A stretch of 64,000 nt of DNA from Deltaproteobacteria bacterium. Its GTDB lineage: Bacteria; Desulfobacterota; Desulfomonilia; UBA1062. The notes beneath the pieces are model-generated. The model had not been told where the DNA came from, ran no database searches, and saw only the letters and a program-made list of their open reading frames with translations. Shown one piece after another: positions 52,841 to 62,441 of this stretch. Position numbers and translations under genes: made by a program. Position 1 is the stretch's first letter, and the number at the start of each line of letters is the position of its first letter. The stretch spans positions 124,001-188,000 of the forward strand of contig JAKPPU010000004.1 of NCBI GenBank assembly GCA_029547185.1, written 5' to 3'.

Positions 52841-53389
52841 ATGACAAAGACCCTTTTCATATCGACCGTCGCTGGATTGTTTCTCGTCTGTTGGGCAAGC
52901 TCTCAGGCCTATGCGGCCGCAAAAGGAGGGAGACCAATGGAAGTCGAGAGTTCGGCATTCGGACAGGGAGGAATGATCCCCTCCAGGTATACCTGTGAAG
53001 GGAATAACGTCTCGCCGCCCCTTGCCTGGAAAGGAGCGCCTCAAGGAACGAAAAGCATCGCGCTGGTCGCCGATGACCCCGATTCACCCAAGGGGAGCTG
53101 GGTGCACTGGGTCTACTATGATATCCCGATGCAGGTTTCGCACCTGCCTGAGAACATTTCAAAGAGAAGCAAACCGGATACAGGAGGCGCCCAAGGAGTG
53201 AACGATTTCCGGAACGTCGGCTATGACGGACCCTGCCCCCCTTCCGGGACCCACCGATACTACTTCAAGGTTTATGCCCTCGATACCGTGCTGGGCCTCA
53301 AACCCGGAGCGAGCAAAAAGGAGCTCCTGAAGGCGATGGAAGGTCACGTCTTGAGCGAAGGCACGCTCATGGGCAGATTTGCAAGATAG
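52841..53389 (+). CDS. YbhB/YbcL-type PEBP-like protein, exported
   Basis: 182 residues from ATG 52841 (ribosome site cggagg). A signal peptide (SSQAYAAAKG) is followed by the PEBP-like domain: IPSRYTCEGNNVSPPLAW, ALVADDPDSPKGSWVHWV, GVNDFRNVGYDGPCPPSGTHRY. These are the anion-pocket motifs of the bacterial Raf-kinase-inhibitor-like family. The ligand is unknown. Confidence 0.9.
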   Translation: MTKTLFISTVAGLFLVCWASSQAYAAAKGGRPMEVESSAFGQGGMIPSRYTCEGNNVSPPLAWKGAPQGTKSIALVADDPDSPKGSWVHWVYYDIPMQVSHLPENISKRSKPDTGGAQGVNDFRNVGYDGPCPPSGTHRYYFKVYALDTVLGLKPGASKKELLKAMEGHVLSEGTLMGRFAR

Positions 53390-53737
53390 CCCTTTCACGG
53401 TGATTTTGCCCGCACTTCCGAACCTCATTTTGAAATCTGCCCCAGAGATGTATGCGATTGGAAAACAACCATGGGCATGAGGGCGTCGGATGAACGAGCC
53501 GTCTTACAGAAGGCTCCATGAGACAGGCGAGCTCAAAGCCGAGGTCTCAGAATATTGTGACGTCCTCCGGTCGGCGGAATCGGCAGGTCTTAAAGGACCG
53601 GATGCGAGAAGAAGCATGCTTCTCCTCTGATTCGGGAGGTGACGTCCCCGGCCGCTGATGGGTGAGACTGCCTGTTTTCCTGATGGTTCAGCTGCCTGGT
53701 ATGCCCTTGCTTCTATCCTCGCGGAGCGTAGCCATCT
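53390..53737. other. 348-bp stretch with a possible radical-SAM gene remnant
   Basis: No intact gene. A 46-codon ORF at 53490-53630 begins MNEPSYRRLHETGELKAEV, which resembles the first residues of PflA-like radical SAM proteins but stops before any CxxxCxxC motif. agaagcatgcttct near 53608 is a small palindrome. Confidence 0.35.
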
Positions 53738-54652
53738 TCACCACTTCTTGAATCTCCAGATGAGCATCACCCCGAGCGCCGAGATGAAGGCCATGGCCAT
53801 GATGATCCAGAAGGCAAGCGGATTGCCCTGCAGGGGAATGCCCACGTTCATGGAGAACGCGCTCACCACGAAGGTCGGTATCATGATGCAGATCGTGATG
53901 ATGTTGAGGATCTTGATGAGAATGTTCAGGTTATTGCTCACGATCGATACCCGCGCATCCATGAGGCTTGCCAGAATGTTCGAGTAGATTTCGGCCTGGC
54001 GGTAGCACTGGTTGTTCTCTATGAGGATGTCGTCGAGGAATTCCGACTCCTCGGTGAGGAAGCCGATCCTCGGTGAATAGTTCTTGAGCTTTTCGATGAC
54101 CACGGTGTTGGAGTTGATGGCGTTCAGGTAGTACACGAGGCTCTTCTCGAGGGTGAAGAGATTGGTGAGGTAGCGGTTTTCCATGGATTTGTTGATCTTC
54201 GCCTCGAGCTCGTCAGTGAGGAAGTTGATGACCTTGAGGTGCTCCATGAAATGATATGCGGAACGGTTGACGAGCTTGAGGAAAAGGCTCCGCAAAGAGT
54301 AGACCCGGTTGAACTGTTTGCCTTCGAAGACCGGCACGTCTTCGCACAGGACTATGACGAGCCGGTCCTTGAACAGGAAGGCGCCGGTTGAAACGACGCG
54401 GAAGGCGAGCTCTTCCTCGCCCGAGTAGCTCTTGGGCATCTTGAATATGAGTGCTATGTGATCGGGTTCGAACTCGACACGCGAGATTTCATCCGGGTCA
54501 AGGGCAGAGTTCAGGGTATGTTCGTCGATCTTGAGCTCTTCGACGAGGAAGCGCTTTTCTTCGATTTCAGGATTGATATATACCTGGATATCGCCCTCAC
54601 CGTTTTCAGCGGAGACAATCCTGTTGTCGTTGAGTTTGTATGTCCTAAGCAT
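53738..54652 (-). CDS. corA: CorA-like divalent metal transporter
   Basis: 304 residues from ATG 54652 (gaagg ribosome site). A long cytosolic N-terminal domain ends in two transmembrane helices. The signature region reads FSMNVGIPLQGNP, so the usual Gly of GMN is Ser; the second helix follows (FWIIMAMAFISALGVMLIW) and then a basic tail (RFKKW). The family transports Mg, Co or Zn. The GMN variation and the absence of the YGMN tyrosine leave ion choice open. Confidence 0.85.
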   Translation of the reverse strand: MLRTYKLNDNRIVSAENGEGDIQVYINPEIEEKRFLVEELKIDEHTLNSALDPDEISRVEFEPDHIALIFKMPKSYSGEEELAFRVVSTGAFLFKDRLVIVLCEDVPVFEGKQFNRVYSLRSLFLKLVNRSAYHFMEHLKVINFLTDELEAKINKSMENRYLTNLFTLEKSLVYYLNAINSNTVVIEKLKNYSPRIGFLTEESEFLDDILIENNQCYRQAEIYSNILASLMDARVSIVSNNLNILIKILNIITICIMIPTFVVSAFSMNVGIPLQGNPLAFWIIMAMAFISALGVMLIWRFKKW

Positions 54653-54843
54653 CCTTCGTCCACCGTTCTTTCTCCAAGAGCGATTCACGCCTTCTCCCGA
54701 ATATGCCCGATTCCCTTGCCAGTCAAGCGCAAACCGTATCAGAGGGCACATAATCACAATAAAATTTCTCCCTTTGCGGCCCTCGCAGCAACATGCATGC
54801 AGTGCTCTGGACATTGCCCGCGGTATGGTTATTTTTACCCCTT

Positions 54844-56358
54844 ATGATTGCGAGTGTTCATTCGGCATTCATCTGGGGCACGGATGCCTTGAGCGTGATG
54901 GTGGAGGCAGATATTCAGACAGGGCTTCCCGGGTTTTCCATCGTGGGGCTGCCTGACAATGCAGTGAAGGAAAGCAAAGAGCGCATCCGCTCTGCGATCC
55001 TGAACTCCGGGCTGGAGTTTCCTCCAAGGCGCATTACCGTCAACCTCGCACCTGCGGACCGGAAGAAAGAAGGGGGCATCTTCGATCTCCCTATCTGCAT
55101 TGCCATTCTTGCGGCGCTCGGGATCATTCCTCAGGATCGTATCCACGATATCCTGTTCGTGGGAGAGCTCGGGCTGAACGGCTCGCTGAGACCCGTGCGA
55201 GGCGCCATTTCATCGGCTTTTCTGGCGAAACAGAAGGGGCTCAAAGGCCTCGTATGTCCGGCCTCGAACGCACGGGAGGCATGCTTGTCCGGCGCCTGCA
55301 TATGGCCTGTCCGGGAGCTCAAGGAAGTCGTGTCGTTTCTGAGGGGCCCTTTGCCCGAACCGGCCGCCTTCAAGGAAGACAGGCCGGAAGAAGACGAAAA
55401 GAGCCTCCTCGATCTCTCGGACATCGTCGGGCAGGCTCTTCCCAAAAGGGCTCTCGAAATCGCTGCCGGCGGATCCCACAATCTCCTCTTCATCGGGCCT
55501 CCAGGGGCCGGGAAATCCATGCTTGCAAAGCGCCTGCCGTCGATGCTTCCTCCCCTTTCCCGGGACGAGATGCTCGAGTGTACACGCATCTATTCGGCTG
55601 CCGGAAGGCTCAAGCGCAATACGATCATGTCGAGAAGGCCGTTCCGCTCACCGCACCACACCATATCGGATGCCGGGCTCATCGGCGGCGGAACGATCCC
55701 TACACCCGGTGAAGTCACCCTCTCCCATAACGGCGTCCTGTTCCTTGACGAGCTTCCCGAATTCAGGCGAAGCGCCCTGGAATCGCTGAGGCAGCCCATC
55801 GAAGACAGCAGCGTCACCGTATCCCGGGCAAATGCAGCCTTCACCTTCCCCGCCCGCTTCCAGCTCATTGCAGCCATGAATCCCTGTCCCTGCGGATTCC
55901 TGGGGCATCCGGCAAGAGAGTGCAGGTGCACCCCGATTCAGACAGCCAAGTACCGGAGCCGCATCTCGGGGCCGCTCCTCGACAGGATCGACCTTCATGT
56001 GTGGGTCGATCCCGTGGAGGCTTCGAGCATTCTCTCTCCAGGCACTCCGGGAACGTCCGGGCAAGTCAGGGAACGCATTGCCTCCGCACGGTCGGTCCAG
56101 CAGGACAGGGGGTTTCTCAATGCCTTCATCCCGGAGGCAGAGATCGATAAGGTCTGCAGGCTGGATGCACAGGGTAAAGGCCTCCTCGTCCATGCCATGA
56201 AGACCTGCCATCTCAGCATGCGCGGCTTCAAGCGGGTGATCAAGGTAGCGCGCTCCATTGCGGATCTCGAAGGGTCAGCCGCCATACGGCAGGATCACCT
56301 GGCAGAGGCTCTGCAGTACCGCCCGGAACTGGGAGATGCCGGATCACGCATCATCTGA
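54844..56358 (+). CDS. comM: ComM/YifB-like AAA+ ATPase (Mg-chelatase family)
   Basis: 504 residues from ATG 54844, where homologues begin (MIASVHSAFIWGTDALSV...ADI-x-GLPGFSIVGLPD). A Lon-like lead domain is followed by a AAA+ module: Walker A GPPGAGKSMLAKRLP, SPHHTISDAGLIGGG, Walker B VLFLDELPEF. The C-terminal Mg_chelatase_C domain contains CNPCG-like AAMNPCPCGFLGHP. ComM drives branch migration in natural transformation. No ribosome site is seen; TGGACA and TATTTT lie upstream so the message may be leaderless. Confidence 0.88.
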   Translation: MIASVHSAFIWGTDALSVMVEADIQTGLPGFSIVGLPDNAVKESKERIRSAILNSGLEFPPRRITVNLAPADRKKEGGIFDLPICIAILAALGIIPQDRIHDILFVGELGLNGSLRPVRGAISSAFLAKQKGLKGLVCPASNAREACLSGACIWPVRELKEVVSFLRGPLPEPAAFKEDRPEEDEKSLLDLSDIVGQALPKRALEIAAGGSHNLLFIGPPGAGKSMLAKRLPSMLPPLSRDEMLECTRIYSAAGRLKRNTIMSRRPFRSPHHTISDAGLIGGGTIPTPGEVTLSHNGVLFLDELPEFRRSALESLRQPIEDSSVTVSRANAAFTFPARFQLIAAMNPCPCGFLGHPARECRCTPIQTAKYRSRISGPLLDRIDLHVWVDPVEASSILSPGTPGTSGQVRERIASARSVQQDRGFLNAFIPEAEIDKVCRLDAQGKGLLVHAMKTCHLSMRGFKRVIKVARSIADLEGSAAIRQDHLAEALQYRPELGDAGSRII

Positions 56359-56408
56359 TATCCGCGCCCTGTCAGCGGAAGGGCTGGAGCCCAGGCAGAT
56401 CCTTTCTC

Positions 56409-57377
56409 TCAGGATTTGTGCCCTACGGGATCGTTCCAGAGGAACAGTTCGCTCACGGATTCATCGCTGTAGATGCGTTTGATTGCCTCTGCAAAGAGCG
56501 GCGCCACACTTAAGACTTTTATCTTGTTGCAGGTAAGGGCCTCACCTTTTAAGGGAATCGTATCCGTTACCACCAGCTGCTCTAAGGGAGATGCGCTGAT
56601 CCGCGAGATGGCCGGTCCCGAGAGAACGGCGTGCGTACAGCACGCAAGGACCTTCGCCGCACCGGCTTCTTTGAGGGCCGAGGCACCGTTGGTAAGGGTC
56701 CCGGCAGTGTCCACGATGTCATCGATCATCAGGCAGACCTTGTCCTTCACCTCGCCGATGATGTGCATGACCTCTGACTCGTTCGCCCTTTCCCTTTTTT
56801 TGTCGATGATCGCCAGCTCGGCCTTCAGCGGCTTCGCATACGCACGGGCCCGCTCAACGCCTCCAGCATCCGGAGAGACGATGCAGAGGTGGTTCATGAA
56901 CTTGTCTTTTATGTAGCTCAGCATGACGGGCTTTGCGTAAAGGTTGTCAACGGGGATATTAAAGAAGCCCTGAATCTGGCTTGCATGGAGGTCCATGGTG
57001 AGCACCCTGTCGGTGCCGGCGGTCGTGAGGAGATCGGCGACGAGCTTCGCCGTTATCGGCGTACGGGGAGAGGCCTTCCGGTCCTGTCTGGCGTACCCGA
57101 AATACGGGATGACCGTCGTGATCGTCCTGGCAGATGCGCGCTTCGCTGCATCGAGCATGATCAGGAGTTCCATAAGATGCTCATTGGCGGGGGAGCATGT
57201 GGATTGAACAAGATAGATGTCCTTGCCACGGATGCTCTGATGGATATCAACCGATGTCTCGCCGTCGGAAAATCTTTTTACCTCGGCGCTTCCCAGGTCT
57301 ATACCCAAGATGCCGCAAATGCTTTCTGCCAGTTGCCTGTTGGAATTACCGGTAAAGACACAGATGCTCGTCTCCAT
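56409..57377 (-). CDS. prs: Ribose-phosphate pyrophosphokinase
   Basis: 322 residues. Key PRPP synthase motifs: FTGNSNRQLAESI, FSDGETSVDI, ATP loop PYFGYARQDRK, DLHASQIQGFF, and the PRPP-binding loop DDIVDTAGTL. It makes PRPP for nucleotides, histidine and tryptophan. It lies directly behind tRNA-Gln in the leftward ispE run, an arrangement common in deltaproteobacteria. Confidence 0.96.
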   Translation of the reverse strand: METSICVFTGNSNRQLAESICGILGIDLGSAEVKRFSDGETSVDIHQSIRGKDIYLVQSTCSPANEHLMELLIMLDAAKRASARTITTVIPYFGYARQDRKASPRTPITAKLVADLLTTAGTDRVLTMDLHASQIQGFFNIPVDNLYAKPVMLSYIKDKFMNHLCIVSPDAGGVERARAYAKPLKAELAIIDKKRERANESEVMHIIGEVKDKVCLMIDDIVDTAGTLTNGASALKEAGAAKVLACCTHAVLSGPAISRISASPLEQLVVTDTIPLKGEALTCNKIKVLSVAPLFAEAIKRIYSDESVSELFLWNDPVGHKS

Positions 57378-57405
57378 CTCGCCACGTTCTCCTTGCCCAC
57401 CAATA

Positions 57406-57479
57406 TGGCTGGGACGGGTGGACTCGAACCACCATAACGAGATCCAAAATCTCGTGTCCTGCCGTTAGACGACATCCCA
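57406..57479 (-). tRNA. tRNA-Gln (TTG)
   Basis: 74 nt on the minus strand including the encoded CCA (57406-57408). Acceptor arm TGGGATG pairs with CGTCCCA. The anticodon stem is CGAGA/TCTCG around the loop TTTTGGA, giving anticodon TTG. The T arm has GGTTCGAGTCC. It lies between spoVG and prs. Confidence 0.95.
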
Positions 57480-57531
57480 TCATTATGAAACTACTAAACG
57501 TATGATGCTCTGGGAGTATCCTATAGTAAAA

Positions 57532-57798
57532 TTACATCTCGCTGGCAATCTTTTGTTGATAGGTATCCAAAATGGATTTCTCTATCTTGTCTCTCGTCTC
57601 CATGTTCAGAGGATGAGCAGTATCCCTGAAGGTTCCATCCTTGCGTTTGCGGGATGGCATAGCTACAAACAATCCCGATGTCCCATGAATGACCCGTAAA
57701 TCACGAATAACGAAACAGTCATCGAATACTACCGAGGCATAAGCCTTCAACTTGTCGTTATCCTTGACCGGATACACCTTTACCTCTGTAATTTCCAT
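57532..57798 (-). CDS. spoVG: SpoVG family protein
   Basis: 88 residues: MEITEVKVYPVKDN, YASVVFDDCFVIRDLRVI, FVAMPSRKRKDGTFRD are classic SpoVG motifs. SpoVG is an RNA/DNA-binding regulator, also kept in non-sporulating deltaproteobacteria. The start lies 41 bp inside the 3' end of ispE in another frame, with a strong internal ribosome site (ggggggaag). The overlap suggests coupled translation with ispE. Confidence 0.93.
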   Translation of the reverse strand: MEITEVKVYPVKDNDKLKAYASVVFDDCFVIRDLRVIHGTSGLFVAMPSRKRKDGTFRDTAHPLNMETRDKIEKSILDTYQQKIASEM

Positions 57799-58645
57799 AG
57801 CTTCCCCCCGTCAAACTTGTTGTGGGTATGTACCGATACCCCTCATGACGCCTCATTCGGCTCATTCCAATGCAAATGTGTTCTTCATTCTTAAAAACAC
57901 CAAAGACTGACGAACCACTTCCTGACATGAGAACCCCTAAGGCCCCTGCATCAAGCAATTCTTCCTTAATTGACATGACCTCGGGGCAAATGCCGAAAAC
58001 AGGGCTTTCGAGATCATTGACCAGCAACTGCTCCGGCTCATTTTCTTTTTCCAAACTAATGTCACTTATTGTAAACGGTTTATGCCCTTGAGTCAATGGG
58101 CACTTGAGATGAGAATACACAAGTGCAGTGGAAATCTCAAGTGGTGGCACGACGATAAGATAAAATCTCTCCTCGAGGACTGCCTTCCGGATGGGGATCT
58201 CTCCTCTCCCACCCATGAGATAGGGCTCTCCCAGAATGAAGAACGGGCAATCCGAGCCGATCCTTCCCGCAATGACCATGAGATCGTCCGTCGAGAGCCC
58301 TGCATGAAAAAGCCTGTTCATGCCCACGAGGACCGACGCCGCATCGCTGCTCCCACCGCCCAGGCCTGCACCTATCGGGATCTGCTTGAGTATCTCGATG
58401 GAAACCCCCCCTCTGCAGCCTGTTTTCTCAAGAAAAAGGGCGGCAGCTTTGTATGCGAGGTTCTGCTTATCCCTGCAGCCGGAACCGGGCGCCTTGAGGG
58501 ATATCCCCTGCTCTCTGCGTTCAAGCTGTATCTCGTCAAAGAGGGTAACGGGAGCCATAAGGGTGAGGAGCTCGTGGTAACCGTCCTCCCTCTTCCCGAG
58601 GACCTTGAGGAAAAGATTGATCTTTGCGGGAGCCAGGATCTTCAT
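57758..58645 (-). CDS. ispE: 4-diphosphocytidyl-2-C-methyl-D-erythritol kinase
   Basis: 295 residues. GHMP-kinase motifs: AKINLFLKVLGKREDGYHEL at the start, ATP loop PIGAGLGGGSSDAASVL and the third motif LMSGSGSSVFGVF. It phosphorylates CDP-methylerythritol in the MEP isoprenoid pathway. It starts 1 bp after the htrA stop (TGA A ATG), so it is translationally coupled. Its end overlaps spoVG by 41 bp. Confidence 0.95.
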   Translation of the reverse strand: MKILAPAKINLFLKVLGKREDGYHELLTLMAPVTLFDEIQLERREQGISLKAPGSGCRDKQNLAYKAAALFLEKTGCRGGVSIEILKQIPIGAGLGGGSSDAASVLVGMNRLFHAGLSTDDLMVIAGRIGSDCPFFILGEPYLMGGRGEIPIRKAVLEERFYLIVVPPLEISTALVYSHLKCPLTQGHKPFTISDISLEKENEPEQLLVNDLESPVFGICPEVMSIKEELLDAGALGVLMSGSGSSVFGVFKNEEHICIGMSRMRRHEGYRYIPTTSLTGGSYGNYRGKGVSGQG

Positions 58646-58646
58646 T

Positions 58647-60137
58647 TCATTGTGTATCGACCGCTATGTACAGTGGCTTCGAGTTGCGGATAACGAGCAT
58701 GAGAACGGTCTGACCCTTTCCTACCTGGCTTATGGCTGAAAGGTATTCCCTTACGTTTTTCACATTTAATCCTCTTACTTCCTTGATGACATCCATTCTC
58801 TGAATCTTGCTGTTCGCAGCGCTGCCGCTCGGGTCAATATCCATGACTATCGCCCCGTAAGCGTCTTCGAGGTTGAGCTGCCTCTGGGCATCGGGGGTGA
58901 TGTCCTGGAGGATAAGGCCGAGCCTGTCCTTGATCTTGCCCTGTATGTCATAGGGGGATTTCTCGATAGAAGCGACGCGCTCGTCGCTTCTCTTTCCGAG
59001 CGTTGCGCGTATGGGGATCATCTTCGATTCTCTCCAGATAACCATGCTCACCTTGTCTTCTGGCTTCAGGCTGCCCACCAGCCGGGTCAAGGCCCGAGGG
59101 TCTTCGATATCCTTGTCGTTGATCTTGAGAATGACGTCGCCCTTCCTGAGGCCTGCCCTGTATGCGGGGTCGCCCGGGTAAACGCTGGTCACCATGGCCC
59201 CGCCCGGTTTATCCAGCCCTATGGCCCTGGCTATCTCAGGGGAGACATCCTGGATGCCCACACCCAGCCAGCCCCGGGATACGCTTCCGGTTTCCTTCAT
59301 CTCCTGAAGGATCTGCTTTGCCATATTGATGGGGATGGCAAAGCCTATTCCCTGCCCCGATGCAACTATCGCGGTGTTTATGCCGACGACCTCGCCGTCC
59401 ATGTTGATCAGCGGCCCTCCGGAATTTCCCGGATTGATTGCCGCATCCGTCTGGATGAAATTGTCGTACGGGCCTGCACCGATCACGCGTGCCTTGGCCG
59501 AGACGATCCCCTGGGTAAGCGTATGGCCGAACCCGAAGGGATTGCCGATCGCTATGACCCAATCCCCGGTTTCAAGGGAGTCCGAATTCCCTAAAACGGC
59601 TATCGGGAAGTTGTTCCGCTTCGTTTCTATCTTGATGAGGGCAATGTCCGTATTCTTATCCATACCCACAATCTTTGCCTTGTACTCTTCCTCATCCGAG
59701 AGGGACACGAATATCTCGTCGGCTCCGGAAATGACGTGGTTATTCGTGAGGATGTACCCGTCACGGGAGATAATGAACCCGGACCCCAGGCTTTTCTGCC
59801 TCGGGTCCTGATCAGGGAGCTGCTCGAAATACTTTCTGAAAAAATCATCGAACCAGTCGTTCTGGCCTCCGGGAGCTTCGAATCTCCTGGGCATATCGCC
59901 GGAGTTCATCTTCTTCGTAGTCCTGATATTGACCACGGTGGGGCTTGCCGTCTTGGACAGCATCTTCAATGAGGGCATGAGAACATGGTAATTGCCGCCC
60001 TGTCTCCCTTCACGCCAGAAAGGGAGGGCCTCCCCCTCGGAAGGCAGATGGAACGATGTTGCTACCAGCATTCCCACGAGCGCCGAACACACAGCGACCA
60101 AAACCAGGATGCCGATCGATGGTGCATGTTTCTGCAT
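58647..60137 (-). CDS. degP: DegP/HtrA-type periplasmic serine protease
   Basis: 496 residues. An N-terminal membrane/signal segment, trypsin-like domain with triad His in LTNNHVISGADE, Asp in NTDIALIKIE and Ser in NPGNSGGPLIN, then two PDZ domains (GWLGVGIQDVS; the second near 410-490 with AYGAIVMDIDPSGSAAN). It is a periplasmic quality-control protease. The DUF1844 gene ends 3 bp upstream and ispE begins 1 bp downstream. Confidence 0.94.
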   Translation of the reverse strand: MQKHAPSIGILVLVAVCSALVGMLVATSFHLPSEGEALPFWREGRQGGNYHVLMPSLKMLSKTASPTVVNIRTTKKMNSGDMPRRFEAPGGQNDWFDDFFRKYFEQLPDQDPRQKSLGSGFIISRDGYILTNNHVISGADEIFVSLSDEEEYKAKIVGMDKNTDIALIKIETKRNNFPIAVLGNSDSLETGDWVIAIGNPFGFGHTLTQGIVSAKARVIGAGPYDNFIQTDAAINPGNSGGPLINMDGEVVGINTAIVASGQGIGFAIPINMAKQILQEMKETGSVSRGWLGVGIQDVSPEIARAIGLDKPGGAMVTSVYPGDPAYRAGLRKGDVILKINDKDIEDPRALTRLVGSLKPEDKVSMVIWRESKMIPIRATLGKRSDERVASIEKSPYDIQGKIKDRLGLILQDITPDAQRQLNLEDAYGAIVMDIDPSGSAANSKIQRMDVIKEVRGLNVKNVREYLSAISQVGKGQTVLMLVIRNSKPLYIAVDTQ

Positions 60138-60140
60138 GGA

Positions 60141-60524
60141 TTATCCCTTCTTTGCCTCGATGTAACTTAAACGCAGCTCATAGAGGATGTTGTCTATCAG
60201 GGATTCCTCTTCCTGCGAGAGGTTCCCCTTTGTCTTTTCCCTGAGCAGCGAGATGATCGCGATGTTCTGCTGAGCCAGGGGCAGATTCTTGCTGATCTGC
60301 CCGGTTACCGGGTCGGGAACATTGCCGATGCTTATCATTGCCGCGCTTGCAAAACTCATGATGAGGGTCGAGAAATCGATCTCCGGGTATCCTTCCCGCC
60401 CGTAAGGCCGGGCATCTACCGTGTCATGGGTTTTCGATGATTCGGTCTTCAGGTCCTGCCTCGTTTCTTCCGGCCGGCTCCTCTTGTCCGTGAAGGTATA
60501 ACGCTTCTTCTGGTCTTCTTCCAT
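60141..60524 (-). CDS. DUF1844 family protein
   Basis: 127 residues. A polar N-terminal half is followed by the DUF1844 core: IDFSTLIMSFASAAMISIGNVPDP, NLPLAQQNIAIISLLREKTKGNLSQEEESLI (in outline). Function unknown; members often precede htrA or housekeeping genes as here. First gene of the leftward run to prs. Confidence 0.85.
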   Translation of the reverse strand: MEEDQKKRYTFTDKRSRPEETRQDLKTESSKTHDTVDARPYGREGYPEIDFSTLIMSFASAAMISIGNVPDPVTGQISKNLPLAQQNIAIISLLREKTKGNLSQEEESLIDNILYELRLSYIEAKKG

Positions 60525-60601
60525 AACGCCTCCTTAACAACCCCTCCGGGTCATCGAATCCTGCTCCGGAGGAGAGAGTACACATTCAATTATCATAATC
60601 C

Positions 60602-61735
60602 CTACCGTATGCCATGAAGAGGAAATATGTTTTCCCTGATAAAGGCTGTCTTCTCGTTGAGGTAAAGATCGAGATCGTGCCGTATCTGTTCAGAGAGACG
60701 GTATGGCGGATCGTAGAGCTCTTTGAAGCCCTGTCCCTGGGGCAGCATGTTTCCGCTGACGATACCTTCATACGGGTCATGGGGCTTGAGCTTATTGAGC
60801 ATCGCCCATGCCAGGGTCCAGCCTCTCACGACATCGGGCACGCTGTAGCCTCCGCCTCCCAGGGCGAGCACCCTGGAGCAGCTCTCCCGTATCTCTTCAA
60901 TCACCCTGCAGTACCCGTTGTTCGTCAATCTCAGATTCGTGAGAGGATCCCGTTTGAGCGTATCGAGCCCGATCTGGGCAACGACGCAGTCCGGCCTGAA
61001 AGAGCGAGCGAGAGGGGTGTATATGTCCTTGAACGTGCTGACGTAGGCCTCGTCATCCGTGTATTCGGGCAAAGGCATGTTGACCGTATAGCCGATTCCT
61101 TTGCCGATGCCCATCTCGTTCTCGAATCCCGACCAGGGGTATAACGTTTCCCCGCTCTGGTGAAAGGAGATGAACAGCACATCATCTCTGTCATAGAATG
61201 CGTCCTGCACGCCGTTTCCATGGTGGGCATCGATATCGATGTAGAGGATCTTCCTGAATCCCTGCTTCAGCAGCCTCTGGATCGCGATAACGATATCGTT
61301 GACGTAGCAGAACCCTTCCGCATGATCGTACCCCGCATGATGCAGACCGCCCACAGGGCTGAACACGGTGTCAGCATGACCCTCGGCTATACGCTCGGCT
61401 CCAAGCAGGGTTGCCCCCAGCACGAGGAGCGAGAAGTCATATACCCCCTTGAAGACGGGATTATCGCCCGTCCCGAGTCCGTACTCGAGCATGGTAAAAT
61501 CAAAGGAGCCCGAATTTGCGTCCTTGAGTGCCTCCACATACTCTTTCGAGTGGTACTCGAGCATGGCCTCTTCACCGGCCGGCTCGGGCTCGAGCACCTT
61601 GATCCAGGGCTCATCGAAAAGGCCGTACCGGTAGCAGAGCTCATGAACCATGGTCGCCTTGTACGGCTTGAACGGATGGTTCTCGCCAAGGCTGTACGTA
61701 TCAAATTCTGATGAATAGACGAAAACGGAATTCAC
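60602..61735 (-). CDS. acuC: AcuC-type class I histone-deacetylase-like protein
   Basis: 377 residues from GTG 61735 (VNSVFVYSSEFDTYSLGENHPFKP is where AcuC homologues start; no ATG fits). Metal and catalytic residues are intact: SPVGGLHHAGYDHAEGFCYVND, DIDAHHGNGVQDAFY, SFHQSGETLYPW, and LGGGGYS. AcuC deacetylates acetyl-CoA synthetase lysines in other bacteria, which would release its activity. The true substrate here is not proved. Confidence 0.88.
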   Translation of the reverse strand: MNSVFVYSSEFDTYSLGENHPFKPYKATMVHELCYRYGLFDEPWIKVLEPEPAGEEAMLEYHSKEYVEALKDANSGSFDFTMLEYGLGTGDNPVFKGVYDFSLLVLGATLLGAERIAEGHADTVFSPVGGLHHAGYDHAEGFCYVNDIVIAIQRLLKQGFRKILYIDIDAHHGNGVQDAFYDRDDVLFISFHQSGETLYPWSGFENEMGIGKGIGYTVNMPLPEYTDDEAYVSTFKDIYTPLARSFRPDCVVAQIGLDTLKRDPLTNLRLTNNGYCRVIEEIRESCSRVLALGGGGYSVPDVVRGWTLAWAMLNKLKPHDPYEGIVSGNMLPQGQGFKELYDPPYRLSEQIRHDLDLYLNEKTAFIRENIFPLHGIR

Positions 61736-62071
61736 GCTCCAAGCTCCCCGACCGTACCTGCTCTCTGCCGACTCTCCGGTATCCCAGGATACACAGCGCA
61801 TCCCTCCAGCTTATAATGCATGGGAGGTGGTGGGTATCTACCTGACCGGCACACCTTTCAATAGCATAGAATCACGAATGTGGAAACACCTCCCTTTGCC
61901 GGAATTTCACCCATGCCCGCATCCTGAGAAAATAACGCCGGTTTAAAGGCATCCCCCATAGAACCGTGCCTCCGGCAGCAACCGATATCCTTTATGGACG
62001 AATACCTGGTCGTATGGTAGAATATTCGTGTCGAGGAAAGTGCACTGCACACCTGAGAAAGGAGATCATTC
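61736..62071. other. 336-bp intergenic stretch
   Basis: Separates acuC (left) from the small gene at 62072. A possible promoter is TGGACG (61995-62000) and TAGAAT (62018-62023) with 17-bp spacing; no other feature is clear. Confidence 0.45.
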
Positions 62072-62326
62072 ATGGCCGATGGTTTCGATATCCTGCGCAA
62101 GCTCATCACTCAGGAGAACGGACAGGTAAAGGAATTGCGAACGATCAAGGATATCGAAGATCTGCTCGAGAAGCTCACGAAGATCCAGGACTCGTTCAGA
62201 AAACAGAAGACCCCCCACGAGGTGAAGGTAAAAAACGAGCTCGACTACCTTATCCGCCGTATCGTGTCCATGGCAACGATGGTCTACGAGAGGGAGCTTC
62301 AGCTGACGCAGGAAGAACATCCCTGA
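62072..62326 (+). CDS. Small helical protein of unknown function
   Basis: 84 residues with ribosome site aaaggag. It is almost entirely helical and rich in K and E (LRKLITQENGQVKELRTIK, EDLLEKLTKIQDSFRK), compatible with a short coiled coil. No Cys, no membrane segment, no family recognised. RidA follows after 115 bp on the same strand. Confidence 0.7.
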   Translation: MADGFDILRKLITQENGQVKELRTIKDIEDLLEKLTKIQDSFRKQKTPHEVKVKNELDYLIRRIVSMATMVYERELQLTQEEHP

Positions 62327-62441
62327 AAAGATGCCGGGACAGTGCATTGGAATGGATGCCCTCTTCCGGCTGATCAAGGTACGGATCTGCGCACTTTCCT
62401 CAATATGAACTGTCAAACGATATGATGAGGAGGAATCCGTA

